From: Vibrio sp. ED004
Lineage (GTDB): Bacteria > Pseudomonadota > Gammaproteobacteria > Enterobacterales > Vibrionaceae
Length of the DNA: 64,000 nt
Assembly (NCBI RefSeq): GCF_023206395.1
Contig: NZ_CP066149.1
Location: 1,178,001 to 1,242,000 of the forward strand
Direction of reading: 5' to 3'
Part shown: positions 31,108-42,606 of the stretch, piece by piece
Layout: each line of letters starts with the position of its first letter
How positions within the stretch are numbered: position 1 is the first letter of the stretch
Notes under the pieces: generated by a model
Told to the model about the DNA's origin: nothing
The model's database searches: none
Seen by the model: only the letters and a program-made list of their open reading frames with translations
Program-made: the position numbers and the translations under genes

Positions 31108-33330
31108 CTATCCCAACCTTTTTACTGACATAACATCTTTGATCTGTTCGACTCGACTTGTCACTCGACTCAGAATCTCAATATTGGTGACCTCTAAATC
31201 GAAATCCATTACCGATAACTGACGTTTGTAGTCGATGCGGCTCTTCATTGTGGTCACGCTGATCTTCTCGTTCGAGAACAGTGAGGTGATGTCTTTCAAC
31301 AAGCCATTACGCTCTAGCGCTTCAACACGCAGCGTTAGGATGTAAGAACCAACAAAGCCATTACCCCAAACGGTATCAATGATACGTTCTGGCGCATGTA
31401 GGCTTAGCTCACTCAGTTGTTCACAGTCACTACGGTGAACCGAGATACCACGACCTTGAGTGATGTAACCTTTTATGGTGTCGCCAGGGATTGGCTGACA
31501 ACAACGAGCAAGGTGCGTCATTAGGTTATCAACACCTTCCACGACTACGGCGTCTTTCTTGGGGCGACTCTGTTGTGCTGGCTTGTTTTCCGACTCAAGC
31601 AGTTTCTCTAGCGCTTTTTTGTCTTCTTCTTCGGCTGTAGGCTTATTCACTAGCGCATTGATGTGATTAACCACTTGGTTAATACGCAAGTCGCCACTAC
31701 CGATGCCAGCATAAAGCTCATCTGGCGTGTTCACGTTAAAGCGTCTTAGCGCGTATTGGTCGGCATCTTTTAGAGTTGCACCAACCTTCGCTAATTCAAC
31801 CTCAAGGATGTCACGGCCCGCTTCTAGGTTCTTCTCACGACTTTGCGCGCGGAACCATGCGTTGATTTTCGCACGAGCACGTCCAGAGTGAACGAAGCCT
31901 GTGGTTGGGTTCAGCCAATCGCGAGATGGGTTCGGTTCTTTCTGGGTGATGATCTCTACTTGGTCGCCCATTGATAGCTTATGGGTGAACGGTACGATAC
32001 GCCCTGCCACTTTGGCACCGATACAACGGTGACCAACCATCGAGTGGATGTGATAAGCAAAGTCCAACGGAGTTGCACCCATTGGCAAGTCAACCACATC
32101 ACCACGCGGTGTAAACGCGTATACGCGGTCATCGAATACTTGGCTACGAACTTCATCCAGCATCTCGCCAGAATCCGACATCTCTTCCTGCCAATCGATA
32201 AGCTTACGCAACCAAGTGATTTTCTCGTCGTAACCACTGCGGCCACTTGAAGCACCTTCTTTGTACTTCCAGTGCGCCGCAACACCAAGCTCTGAGTCTT
32301 CGTGCATCTGCTTGGTACGGATCTGAATCTCAATGGTCTTGCCTTCAGGGCCAAGAACAACCGTGTGAATCGACTGGTAACCATTTGGCTTAGGATTCGC
32401 CACATAGTCATCAAACTCGCTTGGTAGATGTTTGTATTTGGTATGAACGACACCTAGGCCGGCATAACAGTCTTGAAGTTGGTCGGCGATGATACGCACA
32501 GCTCGAACGTCAAAAAGTTCATCGAAGGCCAAGCCTTTCTTCTGCATTTTACGCCAGATGCTGTAGATGTGTTTTGGTCGGCCACTGACTTCAGCATTGA
32601 TGCTTGAACGGTTCATTTCTGCCGTTAAATCGTCAACGAAATCTGTAATGTATTGTTCACGTACGATACGACGCTCAGACAACTGTTTTGCGATCTGCTT
32701 GTAGGTGTCTGGCTGCTGGTAACGGAATGCGTAATCTTCGATTTCCCACTTAAGCTGACCAATACCTAAACGGTTCGCTAGTGGTGCGTAGATGTTAGAA
32801 CACTCTTTTGCTGCCGCGCGGCGCACAGCATCAGGCGCTTTTTTCACCTCAATGAGGTTACAGATTCGCTCCGCTAGCTTGATGACTACGCAGCGGAAGT
32901 CGTCAACCATTGCTAATAACATGCGACGAACGTTATCGACTTGACCCGAGGCTGCACTGCCTTCAAGGGTCACGTTAAGCTGGCCCAAGGCCGCCATTTC
33001 TTCAACGCCATCAATCAACTTTACGGTTTCTTTGCCGTAGCTTTCTTCAAACGCTTCGCGCTCAAAAACGCCGCTAGAGACGACGGGGAAAAGTTGTGCA
33101 GCAATTAAAGTGGCACGGTCCATGGACAAGGTGACCAAGATTTCGATCATCTCGCGGCCACGCCAAAGCAAGAGCGATGCTTGCTCGTGATCTTTTAAAA
33201 GTTCTTCACAGTGACGATAAACTTTAATCAGTTTATTCGAGGTTTTTGCGTCTTGATTCAATGACGCAATCCAACTTTCTAGCTCAAACTGTTCGCTTGG
33301 GTTTAAATGTGCGCTTCGTACCGCAACCAT
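31108..33330 (-). CDS. relA: GTP pyrophosphokinase RelA
   Basis: 740-residue ribosome-associated synthetase of (p)ppGpp. The N-terminal pseudo-hydrolase region lacks an intact HD motif. The synthetase domain covers about 210-370 (GRPKHIYSIWRKMQKKG, VRAVRIIADQLQDCYAGLG). It is followed by a TGS domain (VYAFTPRGDVVDLPMGATPLDFAYHIHS), a zinc-finger-like segment with ARCCQPIPGD, and a C-terminal ACT domain. Two ATGs lie together; the second (33330) spaces better to AGGA. Downstream of rlmD, as in E. coli. Confidence 0.97.
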   Translation of the reverse strand: MVAVRSAHLNPSEQFELESWIASLNQDAKTSNKLIKVYRHCEELLKDHEQASLLLWRGREMIEILVTLSMDRATLIAAQLFPVVSSGVFEREAFEESYGKETVKLIDGVEEMAALGQLNVTLEGSAASGQVDNVRRMLLAMVDDFRCVVIKLAERICNLIEVKKAPDAVRRAAAKECSNIYAPLANRLGIGQLKWEIEDYAFRYQQPDTYKQIAKQLSERRIVREQYITDFVDDLTAEMNRSSINAEVSGRPKHIYSIWRKMQKKGLAFDELFDVRAVRIIADQLQDCYAGLGVVHTKYKHLPSEFDDYVANPKPNGYQSIHTVVLGPEGKTIEIQIRTKQMHEDSELGVAAHWKYKEGASSGRSGYDEKITWLRKLIDWQEEMSDSGEMLDEVRSQVFDDRVYAFTPRGDVVDLPMGATPLDFAYHIHSMVGHRCIGAKVAGRIVPFTHKLSMGDQVEIITQKEPNPSRDWLNPTTGFVHSGRARAKINAWFRAQSREKNLEAGRDILEVELAKVGATLKDADQYALRRFNVNTPDELYAGIGSGDLRINQVVNHINALVNKPTAEEEDKKALEKLLESENKPAQQSRPKKDAVVVEGVDNLMTHLARCCQPIPGDTIKGYITQGRGISVHRSDCEQLSELSLHAPERIIDTVWGNGFVGSYILTLRVEALERNGLLKDITSLFSNEKISVTTMKSRIDYKRQLSVMDFDLEVTNIEILSRVTSRVEQIKDVMSVKRLG

Positions 33331-33363
33331 CATGCCTTCCTAGTTATTCTGTTTATACCCAAT

Positions 33364-33405
33364 TCAATATGACTAACTGGTTCCAAGTTAGTTCGACCAT
33401 ATTGA
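33364..33405. repeat. inverted repeat between rlmD and relA
   Basis: Outer arms TCAATATG/CATATTGA and inner arms ACTAACT/AGTTAGT share a seven-base loop, with a five-base bulge on one side. There is no T-tract. It lies 30 bp upstream of relA, in its leader. Confidence 0.75.
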
Positions 33406-33464
33406 TATCAGCGCAAGTTTCCCTGCGCCTTTGTGATTCATTTTGAAGCCTTGTTTAAGGGCCT

Positions 33465-34784
33465 CTAAGCCTTGATAAAGAGAGCCATTGATTCTAGATG
33501 ACTGGTGTGTGGGAACATGTCCAACATACCAAGTTTGGCTAATTGGTAGCCTTGTTTTTCTAAGCTCTCAGAATCTCTAGCTAGAGTAGCAGGATTACAC
33601 GAAACATAAACCACACGCTTCGCTCCTAACGCTGAAATTTGATCAACGATCCCACTCGCTCCAGCCCTTGCAGGGTCGAGCAGTACTTTATCGAATTTCT
33701 CTTTTGCCCAAGGCTGTGAAGATAAGTCTTCTTCAAGGTTAGCTTGGTAAAACTCGGTATTACTCAACTGGTTTAATTCTGCATTCGACGTGGCCTGCTG
33801 TACCATTTCATCAACACCTTCCACACCAACCACAAACGCCGATTGTTGTGCGATAGGCAGACTGAAGTTACCTAGCCCACAAAACAGATCCAGTACTCGC
33901 TCATCCGCTTTAGGTTCTAACCATTCAATCGCTTGAGCCACCATCTGTTGGTTTACCTTCTGGTTAACCTGAATAAAGTGGTTTGGTTCAAACGGCAATG
34001 TCACACCCGTTTCTTTATAAGCTGGCGCATCACCAACCAAGCGAAGTAATTTGTCGGTTTCTGGCATCGAGTACAGCGTCACGCCTTCTTCTTTCGCTAA
34101 CGCAATCAGAGCTTGCTCATCTTTTTCTACCAAAGGCTTAAGGTGACGCAGAACCATAACAGGGCCAGTATAGCCCAATACCAATTCAGCGTGTCCTAAA
34201 GAGGTAAGGTTGCTGAAAGTGTTGAGTAAATTTTTCAGCTTTGGCAGCAATACATTAAGACGAGGCTCAAGCACGGCACAGTCAGTGATGTTTTCAATCT
34301 GCTTACTTTGCTTCTTACGGAAACCGAACTGAAGCTTCTGTGTTTTCTTATCAACAAACAGGCTGATGCGCGCGCGACGGCGATAACCGGTTTCATCACC
34401 CACAATCGGTTGGGCAACTTCGGTCTTATCCGTCTTATATTGGTTCATTAAGTGCGTGAGAGATTGCGCCTTGTGCTCAATCTGAGAATCATAACCAAGA
34501 TGCTGAAGATGGCAGCCACCACACTGATTAAAGTGTTTACAAAAAGGCTTTAAACGTTGCTCGCTCGGCTTCAATAATTTGATGAGTTTCGCGCGTGCAA
34601 ATTTACTCTTACTCTCAGTAAGTTGAATAACCACCTGCTCACCGGGCAATGCGCCATCAATGAAAACAGGTTTGTTTTTCTGATAAGCGATGCCAGCGCC
34701 ATTGTGATCCATTCGTTCAACCAAAACCGATTGATGCTTGGTCTCTAGTTGAGTTTTCTTTTTTGGTTGGAAAAAACGTGCCAT
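33465..34784 (-). CDS. rlmD: 23S rRNA (uracil1939-C5)-methyltransferase
   Basis: 439-residue SAM-dependent RNA methyltransferase. A TRAM domain (about 20-75) precedes a 4Fe-4S cluster motif ([16 protein letters not shown], with a later Cys). The SAM motif [15 protein letters not shown] and catalytic [13 protein letters not shown] follow. Length and motifs match RumA/RlmD rather than the shorter TrmA. Divergent from barA and upstream of relA, as in E. coli. Confidence 0.96.
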   Translation of the reverse strand: MARFFQPKKKTQLETKHQSVLVERMDHNGAGIAYQKNKPVFIDGALPGEQVVIQLTESKSKFARAKLIKLLKPSEQRLKPFCKHFNQCGGCHLQHLGYDSQIEHKAQSLTHLMNQYKTDKTEVAQPIVGDETGYRRRARISLFVDKKTQKLQFGFRKKQSKQIENITDCAVLEPRLNVLLPKLKNLLNTFSNLTSLGHAELVLGYTGPVMVLRHLKPLVEKDEQALIALAKEEGVTLYSMPETDKLLRLVGDAPAYKETGVTLPFEPNHFIQVNQKVNQQMVAQAIEWLEPKADERVLDLFCGLGNFSLPIAQQSAFVVGVEGVDEMVQQATSNAELNQLSNTEFYQANLEEDLSSQPWAKEKFDKVLLDPARAGASGIVDQISALGAKRVVYVSCNPATLARDSESLEKQGYQLAKLGMLDMFPHTSHLESMALFIKA

Positions 34785-34949
34785 TGCTTGTGCCTAATGT
34801 ATCTTTTAATAAGTAATTGGTATCCAGGACTCACTATTCTGTCTTGGAATCATTGTCGAACGTCACGGCTTTGATTAAGCTTACCGTTCACTTAACCGCC
34901 ATTGTGTGCGTTATTTTCCCATATCCAGACCTCGATGTAATTAAAGAAC

Positions 34950-37763
34950 ATGACCAGATATGGCTTAAGAGCCCGTGTAATTACCTTAACTCTAGCTCCA
35001 ACCCTAATTATTGGGTTGCTATTGAGTGCATTTTTCTCATTTAACCGCTATCAAGACCTTGAGGGGCAAGTGGTTAACACTGGTACTAGCATCATTGAGC
35101 CACTGGCGATTGCGAGTGAGTCAGGCATGAAGCTCGAAAGTCGAGAGTCTGTTCGCCAGCTAATTAGCTATGCACATCGAAAGAATTCTAAGCTGGTGCG
35201 CAGTATCGCGGTGTTTGATGAACGCCATGAGTTGTTTGTAACCTCAAACTTCCATCCCGATTTTGAAAGCCTGACCTATCCCAAAGATAAACCGATCCCG
35301 CATTTAAGCTCATCGAATCTGCTCGATAACACACTGATCCTGCGGACGCCTATCATCGCTGAAGGCCAATACATCAACTCAGCCAATGGTCAATCGCAAG
35401 CCAACCAAGCGATTGGCTATATTGCTATTGAGTTAGACCTATCTTCACTTCGATTGCAGCAATATCAAGAAGTGTTCTCTGCCTTCTTAGTATTGATTCT
35501 CGGGCTTGGTTTATCGGGCGTGTTTGCGTTCCGCTTAATGCACGATGTAACCCAGCCGATCACACACATGAAAAATATGGTAGACCGAATTCGTCGTGGT
35601 CACTTAGATGTGCGTATCGAAGGTAAAATGCATGGTGAGCTAGATTCACTGAAAAACGGTATCAATGCGATGGCGGTATCGTTGTCAGAATATCACGTCG
35701 AGATGCAGCACAGTATTGACCAAGCCACATCAGACTTGCGAGAAACTCTAGAGCAATTAGAAATTCAAAACGTTGAGTTAGACATCGCGAAGAAACGAGC
35801 TCAAGAAGCGGCTCGTGTTAAATCTGAATTCTTAGCGAATATGTCTCACGAATTGAGAACACCTCTGAACGGTGTAATTGGCTTTACTCGTCAAATGCTC
35901 AAGACTCACCTATCGAACAGTCAAACCGATTATCTGCAAACTATTGAACGCTCGGCAAACAATCTGCTTAGCATCATCAACGATATCCTGGACTTCTCGA
36001 AACTCGAAGCGGGTAAATTAGCCCTAGAGAACATTCCATTTGAGTTCCAAGCTAGCCTTGAAGAGGTGGTAAACCTTCAAGCAACCAACGCTCATGAAAA
36101 AGGCTTAGAACTGACGCTTAAGATCGATCCAAAAGTGCCGCCGGGCGTGGTAGGCGATCCACTTCGTATTCAACAGATCCTGACTAACCTAGTCGGCAAC
36201 TCAATCAAGTTTACCGAGCGCGGCAACATTGATATCAGCGTAGAGCTTCGTTCACAAAGCGAAGACAACATCGAGCTGCAATTCATGGTTCGCGATACCG
36301 GTATTGGTATCTCTGAGCGTCAACAAGCGCAGCTGTTCCAAGCCTTCAGTCAAGCTGATGCAAGTATCTCTCGTCGTTATGGCGGTACAGGCTTAGGTCT
36401 GGTTATCACCCAAAAACTGGTCAACCAAATGGGCGGAGAGATCAGCCTAACCAGTCGTCTACACCAAGGTTCCACTTTCTGGTTCACCTTGAGACTATCA
36501 ACGACTGATATGCCGATGACAGAGCTGATTGAAACTCAATGTCTGCAAGACAAACAACTACTGCTCATCGAACCAAACATGCAAGCGGCTTCGATTACTC
36601 AGCAAATTCTGACTCAGGAAGGCTTAGTCGTTACCTACCGTTCAGTGATGCCGGACGAGTCGACCTCATACGACTACGTTCTACTTAACCTTGCGGCTAA
36701 CCAAGATTACCAGTTTGATACGGTAAGCGGCTGGGCAATTGGTGCTAAGAAGATTGCTCAGAACGTGATTATTGGTACACCGAGTACCGAGCTAGCATTG
36801 GGTGAGCAGCTAATGAAAGAGGTTGATGTTCAGTGCATCACCAAGCCTCTTTCTCGTAAGAAGCTGCTGCAAACCTTGGTATCTAACCAAGCGCCAACCT
36901 GGATAGCGCCAGCGATTGAAACCCATTCTGAAGAGAAGCTGCCGCTTACTGTGATGGCCGTGGACGACAACCCAGCCAACCTTAAGTTGATTACCGCACT
37001 GCTGAAAGAGCGTGTAGAAACCGTTATCAGTTGTACTAGCGGACAACAAGCGATCGACAAAGCGACAGAAACACCGTTTGATATCATCTTTATGGATATT
37101 CAAATGCCACAAATGGATGGTGTGACGGCTTGCGAGAATATTAAGAAGCTGGCGAACAATGCTAATACGCCAGTGATTGCCGTGACCGCTCATGCGATGA
37201 TTGGTGAGCGTGACCGACTGCTTGAAGCCGGTATGGATGATTACCTAACCAAGCCAATTGAAGAGCATGTCTTACAACAGGTACTGATTCACTGGAGTCC
37301 GACCTCTGAAGTTGAACACATCGAGAAGATAAACCCAGACCACCCTGCCGTTTCGACTGAAATCGACAACAGCCAAGTGTCAGAAACTGAAGCAAGTGTG
37401 CACAAGAACATCATCATTGATTGGCAAGCTGCGATGAAACAAGCCGCTAATAAAGAAGACCTCGCACGCGATATGCTGCAGATGCTAGTGGATTTCATTC
37501 CTGAGGTTTATGAAGCCGCAGAGAAAGCCATTGAAGACAGCGACTACCCTGTTGAGCAGCTGATACACATAATCCATAAGATGCATGGCAGCAGCTCGTA
37601 CAGTGGCGTTCCAAGGCTCAAATCGGTATGTGCAACGATAGAAAAAGAACTGCGTTCAGGCACTTCTGTTGAAGATATTGAGCCGGAGCTTTTTGAACTT
37701 CAGGATGAGTTAGAAAAAGTTCAAGCCACTGCAATTCACTATTTAAAACCCGCGAAGACTTAA
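34950..37763 (+). CDS. barA: hybrid sensor histidine kinase BarA
   Basis: 937-residue tripartite kinase that phosphorylates UvrY/VarA and so controls Csr small RNAs. Membrane helices at about 9-30 and 175-196 bracket a periplasmic sensor; then HAMP (about 197-250) and HisKA with phospho-His 300 (NMSHELRTPLNG). The HATPase region has GIGISERQ and GGTGLGL. A degenerate receiver-like part (about 530-650) is followed by a receiver domain with phospho-Asp 716 (FMDIQMPQMDG) and a C-terminal HPt domain with His 876 (HKMHGSSSYSG). Divergent from rlmD. Works upstream of csrA, 23 kb away. Confidence 0.96.
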   Translation: MTRYGLRARVITLTLAPTLIIGLLLSAFFSFNRYQDLEGQVVNTGTSIIEPLAIASESGMKLESRESVRQLISYAHRKNSKLVRSIAVFDERHELFVTSNFHPDFESLTYPKDKPIPHLSSSNLLDNTLILRTPIIAEGQYINSANGQSQANQAIGYIAIELDLSSLRLQQYQEVFSAFLVLILGLGLSGVFAFRLMHDVTQPITHMKNMVDRIRRGHLDVRIEGKMHGELDSLKNGINAMAVSLSEYHVEMQHSIDQATSDLRETLEQLEIQNVELDIAKKRAQEAARVKSEFLANMSHELRTPLNGVIGFTRQMLKTHLSNSQTDYLQTIERSANNLLSIINDILDFSKLEAGKLALENIPFEFQASLEEVVNLQATNAHEKGLELTLKIDPKVPPGVVGDPLRIQQILTNLVGNSIKFTERGNIDISVELRSQSEDNIELQFMVRDTGIGISERQQAQLFQAFSQADASISRRYGGTGLGLVITQKLVNQMGGEISLTSRLHQGSTFWFTLRLSTTDMPMTELIETQCLQDKQLLLIEPNMQAASITQQILTQEGLVVTYRSVMPDESTSYDYVLLNLAANQDYQFDTVSGWAIGAKKIAQNVIIGTPSTELALGEQLMKEVDVQCITKPLSRKKLLQTLVSNQAPTWIAPAIETHSEEKLPLTVMAVDDNPANLKLITALLKERVETVISCTSGQQAIDKATETPFDIIFMDIQMPQMDGVTACENIKKLANNANTPVIAVTAHAMIGERDRLLEAGMDDYLTKPIEEHVLQQVLIHWSPTSEVEHIEKINPDHPAVSTEIDNSQVSETEASVHKNIIIDWQAAMKQAANKEDLARDMLQMLVDFIPEVYEAAEKAIEDSDYPVEQLIHIIHKMHGSSSYSGVPRLKSVCATIEKELRSGTSVEDIEPELFELQDELEKVQATAIHYLKPAKT

Positions 37764-37809
37764 CGAGTAGCTGTTCTAAAAAATACTCGTTAAACGGTTT
37801 TCAACCAAT

Positions 37810-37842
37810 AAAAAAGCAGAGCCCATAAGCTCTGCTTTTTTT
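37810..37842. terminator. bidirectional terminator between barA and acpS
   Basis: Stem AAAAAGCAGAGC/GCTCTGCTTTTT with a six-base loop and A/T runs on both sides, between two convergent genes. Confidence 0.92.
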
Positions 37843-37894
37843 GTCTTGTAGCGAGTCGCTAATCAAACATTAGATTCAGGTTGGTAGTAATCAA

Positions 37895-38275
37895 TTACGA
37901 TTCAAGTAACACGGTTGCCACAGCGTAGTGGCGTTCATCTGAGATCGTCAGGTGAATCGATGTTGTGCCACTCGCCTCTGCGATTTCACGCGCTTTCTTG
38001 TGCAGGCTCAATACTGGCTTACCATGCTCATCGTTTGAAATCTCAAAGTCGTGGAAGGTAACTCCCAGCGCGATACCTGTACCTAACGCCTTAGATGCAG
38101 CTTCTTTAGCGGCAAAGCGTTTTGCAAGGTAACGGCCTTTTTGCTTCAACTGTTGGAATACTTCAAACTCAGAATCCGTCAAAATACGTTGAGCAAAGGC
38201 GTCGCCACTTCGCGACAGCGCCTTCTCGATACGTTCGATTTCTGCGATATCTGTACCTAATCCAACAACTGCCAT
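37895..38275 (-). CDS. acpS: holo-[acyl-carrier-protein] synthase
   Basis: 126-residue phosphopantetheinyl transferase that activates [20 protein letters not shown] carries the Mg-binding Asp, and [15 protein letters not shown] carries the catalytic Glu/Lys. Last gene of recO-pdxJ-acpS, 62 bp after pdxJ, the conserved order. Confidence 0.97.
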   Translation of the reverse strand: MAVVGLGTDIAEIERIEKALSRSGDAFAQRILTDSEFEVFQQLKQKGRYLAKRFAAKEAASKALGTGIALGVTFHDFEISNDEHGKPVLSLHKKAREIAEASGTTSIHLTISDERHYAVATVLLES

Positions 38276-38337
38276 GTTTCCTCTACTACTTTACTTCTAT
38301 CTAATAATTCACAACGTATCGCTTACTACTTACAAAA

Positions 38338-39075
38338 CTAAGCGTTGTTACGTGCTGTTTCCATAATTGCTTTCATGTCTGCAACGGCTTTGTTTAAGCC
38401 ATCAAACACTGCGCGTCCCATGATCGAGTGACCGATGTTCAGCTCGTAGATCTCTGGAAGTGCCGCAATTGGCGCAACGTTGTGGTAAGTCAGACCGTGG
38501 CCCGCATTGACTGTGATACCAAGATCATCTGCATAGCTTGCGCCCGCTGCGATCTTCTTGAGCTCGTCTTGTTGGTCTTCTTCTGTTTTAGCATCAGCAT
38601 AGTGACCCGTGTGCAGTTCAATGAACGGTGCGCCACACGCTTTTGCTGCGTCGATTTGCTCACGGTCAGCATCGATAAACAGAGATACCTTGATACCAGC
38701 TGCAGACAGTTTTTGTGTCGCCGCTTTGATCTTCTCTAGTTGACCAACAACGTCCAAGCCGCCTTCAGTGGTTAGCTCTTCACGCTTTTCAGGAACCAGA
38801 CAAACAAACTCAGGATTAGTATCGAGTGCAATTTGAACCATCTCGTCCGTTACTGCCATCTCCAAGTTCATACGAGTTTGAAGTGTTTCAGCCAGAATAC
38901 GTACATCGCGATCAACGATATGACGACGGTCTTCACGCAGGTGAATAGTAATGCCGTCTGCACCAGCACGTTCAGCGATTTCAGCTGCGTGTACTGGATC
39001 TGGGTATTTAGTACCACGTGCATTACGTAGTGTTGCAATATGGTCGATATTAACGCCTAAAAGGATTGAGCTCAT
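38338..39075 (-). CDS. pdxJ: pyridoxine 5'-phosphate synthase
   Basis: 245-residue TIM-barrel enzyme that closes the pyridoxine ring in vitamin B6 synthesis. The N-terminus [23 protein letters not shown], then [13 protein letters not shown] and [12 protein letters not shown], are diagnostic. Its ATG overlaps the recO stop by four bases (ATGA), indicating coupled translation. Confidence 0.98.
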   Translation of the reverse strand: MSSILLGVNIDHIATLRNARGTKYPDPVHAAEIAERAGADGITIHLREDRRHIVDRDVRILAETLQTRMNLEMAVTDEMVQIALDTNPEFVCLVPEKREELTTEGGLDVVGQLEKIKAATQKLSAAGIKVSLFIDADREQIDAAKACGAPFIELHTGHYADAKTEEDQQDELKKIAAGASYADDLGITVNAGHGLTYHNVAPIAALPEIYELNIGHSIMGRAVFDGLNKAVADMKAIMETARNNA

Positions 39076-39800
39076 TTTCCAATACTCCGTGCTCTAGAGA
39101 GGGCTATTGTTGGCATAAATAGCTCTCTACTTTTTAATGGTTTGCCGCCAAGATACGGCTTTAAGGCTATGCGTGTAAAGCGTTTTGCCGCTTTTAACTG
39201 CTCTTTAGTGATAAACCTACGTTCGCTGATTGCAATAAGTTCATCGCCCATAAAAGTCAGGTTATCTCGACGCACTGAAGCGATGAAACCTTTCTGCTCT
39301 CGGTAACGATAAGTCATGGTTGGATCGATGGCTTCACCTGTGCCTGCGCAGTGTAAAAAGTCGACCCCATAGCCCATTGCGGATAACAGAGCCAACTCAA
39401 AACGACGCAGTGCTGGCTCAGGGTTCTCATTATGCGCGAGCTCTGTTAAAGCATGAAGATAGTCGTGAAAAAGTGCAGGCATGGGTACTTCTGCCATCAA
39501 TACGCGGCCGATTAGCTCATTCACATACATGGCTGAATACAGGTTTATACCTGCGAGAGGAAGCCCCAAGCTGATTGGCTCAGCTTGGCGTAAGGTTTTC
39601 ATCGAACCATTACCAGACCACTTAAGCAGTAGCGGCGTAAAAGGCTGCAATGCACCTTTCAAATTGGAACGCTTGCTGCGTGCGCCTTTAGACATCAACG
39701 TCATCCGACCGAACTCTTCACTGAAGACGTCCAATATCAGACTCGACTCACTGTATGGTCGACGGTGCAACACAAAGCATCGCTGTAACCCTTCGCTCAA
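39072..39800 (-). CDS. recO: DNA repair protein RecO
   Basis: 242-residue recombination mediator that works with RecF and RecR to load RecA on SSB-coated DNA. The N-terminal OB fold ([37 protein letters not shown]) and helical C-terminal part are typical. It starts 116 bp after era, but a terminator-like hairpin lies between them. Confidence 0.95.
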   Translation of the reverse strand: MSEGLQRCFVLHRRPYSESSLILDVFSEEFGRMTLMSKGARSKRSNLKGALQPFTPLLLKWSGNGSMKTLRQAEPISLGLPLAGINLYSAMYVNELIGRVLMAEVPMPALFHDYLHALTELAHNENPEPALRRFELALLSAMGYGVDFLHCAGTGEAIDPTMTYRYREQKGFIASVRRDNLTFMGDELIAISERRFITKEQLKAAKRFTRIALKPYLGGKPLKSRELFMPTIALSRARSIGK

Positions 39801-39823
39801 TCACTTACCCTTATTACAGATAC

Positions 39824-39850
39824 AAAAAGAGAGAGTTCGCACTCTCTCTT
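39824..39850 (-). terminator. hairpin terminator between era and recO
   Basis: Nine-base-pair stem AGAGAGAGT/ACTCTCTCT with a four-base loop (GCGA on the minus strand), followed by T5. It may reduce read-through from rnc-era into recO-pdxJ-acpS. Confidence 0.75.
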
Positions 39851-39916
39851 GGATCTATCTTCAGTTCAACTTTCTTACTTGTCAATTTTTACTATTAGAA
39901 AGTGACGTTCAATATA

Positions 39917-40888
39917 TTATAGATCGTCGATGTAGCCTAACGAGCGAAGTGCACGCTCATCATCAGCCCAGCCAGATTTAACCTTGACCCAAGTCTCTAG
40001 GTAAACCTTACGACCGAATAGCTCTTCCATATCGATACGCGCTTCACGACCAATCGTTTTGATCTTCTCGCCCGCTTTACCAATCACCATCTTCTTCTGA
40101 CCTGTACGTTCAACAAGAATCAGAGCATTGATGTGGAAACCATCGTTATCTGGGTTGTAATCGAAGCGTTCAATTTCAACCGTTACCGAGTAAGGTAGCT
40201 CGTCACCCGTAAAGCGCATTAGCTTTTCACGGATAATTTCAGATGCCATAAAGCGTTGCGAGCGATCTGTCACGTATTCTTCTGGGAAGTGGTGAGTCGC
40301 TTTTGGTAAATGTTCACGTACGTGCTTACGCAGTACATCAATGTTTTTACCTTGCTTCGCCGAGATTGGCACAACATCAATGAAGTCCATCTTCTTAGAA
40401 ACTTCCATCATGTGTTGCATGACGTTCGTACGGTCTTGAACGTTATCTACTTTGTTGATGCAAAGTACAACTGGGAAGTCGGTCTTCTTCAGTTTGTTCA
40501 GAACCATTTCATCGTCGTCAGTCCAGTGAGTACCGTCGACAAGGAAGAATACTAGGTTTACATCACTCAGTGAGCTGTTCGCCGCACGGTTCATCAAACG
40601 GTTGATTGCACGCTTTTCTTCAATATGAAGTCCAGGAGTATCAACGAAGATCGCTTGGTAATCACCCTCAGTTTCCACACCCATAATACGGTGACGTGTG
40701 GTCTGTGGTTTACGTGATGTAATAGAGATCTTCTGACCCAGAATATGGTTCAGAAGCGTCGACTTACCTACATTTGGGCGACCGACAATAGCGATGAAGC
40801 CACAGTGTTGGTTTTCCGGTAGGCCTGTTTGTTTGCTATCAGATGAAAAGAATGCATCGATATCGAAATCTTGGTTGTTATCAGACAT
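39917..40888 (-). CDS. era: GTPase Era
   Basis: 323-residue essential GTPase for 16S rRNA maturation and 30S assembly. The P-loop [12 protein letters not shown], switch/G3 DTPGLH and G4 NKVD are present, and a C-terminal KH domain includes [17 protein letters not shown]. The N-terminus is about 20 residues longer than E. coli Era and acidic (DIDAFFSSD). It overlaps rnc by 8 bp. Confidence 0.97.
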   Translation of the reverse strand: MSDNNQDFDIDAFFSSDSKQTGLPENQHCGFIAIVGRPNVGKSTLLNHILGQKISITSRKPQTTRHRIMGVETEGDYQAIFVDTPGLHIEEKRAINRLMNRAANSSLSDVNLVFFLVDGTHWTDDDEMVLNKLKKTDFPVVLCINKVDNVQDRTNVMQHMMEVSKKMDFIDVVPISAKQGKNIDVLRKHVREHLPKATHHFPEEYVTDRSQRFMASEIIREKLMRFTGDELPYSVTVEIERFDYNPDNDGFHINALILVERTGQKKMVIGKAGEKIKTIGREARIDMEELFGRKVYLETWVKVKSGWADDERALRSLGYIDDL

Positions 40889-41558
40889 TGCTTAGTTGCT
40901 CTAATGCTGTTTCAGCAGCCGCTTGTTCTGCCTTGCGGCGGCTAGTGCCTTTACCGATAACAGGTTTATCCACACCTGCCACTTCACACTCAACCGTAAA
41001 CTCTTGGTTGTGTGCTTCACCTTTAATATTAGTCACTGTGTAGACAGGTAGAGGATTTCTTCGACCTTGCAAAAACTCTTGAAGACGAGTTTTCGGATCT
41101 TTTTGAGATACTCCAGGCTGAATTGCTTCTAGGCGAGATTGGTACCAGCTTAAAATAATGCCGCGAACCGTCTCGGTATCACTATCTAAATAGACAGCGC
41201 CGATGATCGCTTCAACAGCATCCGCTAGAATAGAATCACGACGGAAACCGCCACTCTTCAACTCACCTGGACCTAATTTTAAGTAATCTCCTAGTTCGAA
41301 TTCACGACCTAGTTCTGCCAATGTATGACCACGTACTAATGTTGCGCGCATGCGGCTCATATCACCTTCGTTTACCTTAGGGAAACGGTGGTAAAGATCA
41401 TCAGCGATAACAAAACTTAAAATTGAATCGCCCAGAAACTCAAGACGTTCGTTATGTTTACCTGCGGCGCTGCGGTGAGTCAGCGCCAAGTGGATAAGAT
41501 CGGCATCATTAAACTGATAGCCAATCTTTCTCTCTAGTTTATCAATTGGAGAATTCAT
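40881..41558 (-). CDS. rnc: ribonuclease III
   Basis: 225-residue double-strand-specific endonuclease that processes rRNA precursors. The signature [16 protein letters not shown] holds the catalytic Glu/Asp; a C-terminal double-stranded RNA-binding domain follows ([20 protein letters not shown] ... [18 protein letters not shown]). Between lepB (26 bp upstream) and era (overlap). Confidence 0.98.
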   Translation of the reverse strand: MNSPIDKLERKIGYQFNDADLIHLALTHRSAAGKHNERLEFLGDSILSFVIADDLYHRFPKVNEGDMSRMRATLVRGHTLAELGREFELGDYLKLGPGELKSGGFRRDSILADAVEAIIGAVYLDSDTETVRGIILSWYQSRLEAIQPGVSQKDPKTRLQEFLQGRRNPLPVYTVTNIKGEAHNQEFTVECEVAGVDKPVIGKGTSRRKAEQAAAETALEQLSNV

Positions 41559-41584
41559 GCTCTCTCGATGTGTTAATTGATCGA

Positions 41585-42481
41585 TTAATGAATCCCACCG
41601 ATGCGATTAAAACGCACACCAGTAGGAATCCATGTTGGAAGTACACTGTCTGAACCACGCTCGAACTCGAAGCTGATCCAAATAGCAACGGCCTTACCAA
41701 CAAGGTTTGCTTCAGGGACAAAGCCCCAGTAACGGCTATCGGCACTGTTGTCACGGTTATCACCCATCACAAAGTACTGGCCTTCTGGAACGACCCACTC
41801 GTTAACACCATTGCGAGGCTGGTATGCTTGCACACGGTCGCGGCGTAATGGGTTAACTAAAATTTGGTGCTCTACGTCTCCAAGCTGTTCATTCAGCTGA
41901 ATCAGAGGCACACCATCTTGAACAAATTGGCTTTCTTCAACGTTACTTAATTTCACTGGTTCACAGCTACTTGTACCCTTCGCTTGAATACAGATCTCTT
42001 TACGACTGCTATAGTGAATTGTGTCACCTGGCATACCAACAACACGCTTGATGTAGTCGATATTAGGCTGAGGCGGGTACTTAAATACAATTGAATCACC
42101 ACGCTCTGGCTTGCCCGTTTCTACCAGTTGAGTGCGCCATACAGGATCTTTTAGACCGTACGCGTACTTCTCTACCAAGATGAAGTCACCAACCAAAAGG
42201 GTTGGCATCATCGAGCCTGAAGGGATTTGAAACGGTTCATAAATAAATGAACGCAGAACCAAAACAAATGCAATTACCGGGAAAATGGAAACACTGTTCT
42301 CAACCCACCAAGGCTGAGCCGTAACTTTTGCGCTGGTTTTAGCGTCTAGGCCATTCGATTGTGCTTCAACGTCAGCCAGTTTTTGTTGGCGCTTCTTCGC
42401 CCACACAAACTTTTCCAACGCCCATACAATGCCAGTCACTAGAGTTACGATCACTAAGATAAGCGAAAATGTATTAGCCAT
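41585..42481 (-). CDS. lepB: signal peptidase I
   Basis: 298-residue inner-membrane Ser-Lys protease that removes signal peptides. Two N-terminal membrane segments (about 4-22 and 63-80) are followed by catalytic Ser90 ([11 protein letters not shown]) and Lys145 ([11 protein letters not shown]), with the [16 protein letters not shown] box near the end. Between lepA and rnc, the conserved order. Confidence 0.97.
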   Translation of the reverse strand: MANTFSLILVIVTLVTGIVWALEKFVWAKKRQQKLADVEAQSNGLDAKTSAKVTAQPWWVENSVSIFPVIAFVLVLRSFIYEPFQIPSGSMMPTLLVGDFILVEKYAYGLKDPVWRTQLVETGKPERGDSIVFKYPPQPNIDYIKRVVGMPGDTIHYSSRKEICIQAKGTSSCEPVKLSNVEESQFVQDGVPLIQLNEQLGDVEHQILVNPLRRDRVQAYQPRNGVNEWVVPEGQYFVMGDNRDNSADSRYWGFVPEANLVGKAVAIWISFEFERGSDSVLPTWIPTGVRFNRIGGIH

Positions 42482-42606
42482 TGATATCCCTTAAATTTCA
42501 TTTCTTTAAAAATAACGAAAGTGAAAGAGTATAACCCTTTCACTCTGCTTAATATTTCTAATCTGTATCAATCATGCTGACTAAATGCTGGGGAGATTAC
42601 GCAGGA

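Noticed and set aside
34817..35044. 75-codon plus-strand frame before barA
   Set aside because: It overlaps the barA start in another frame and has no recognisable features; probably the untranslated leader of barA.
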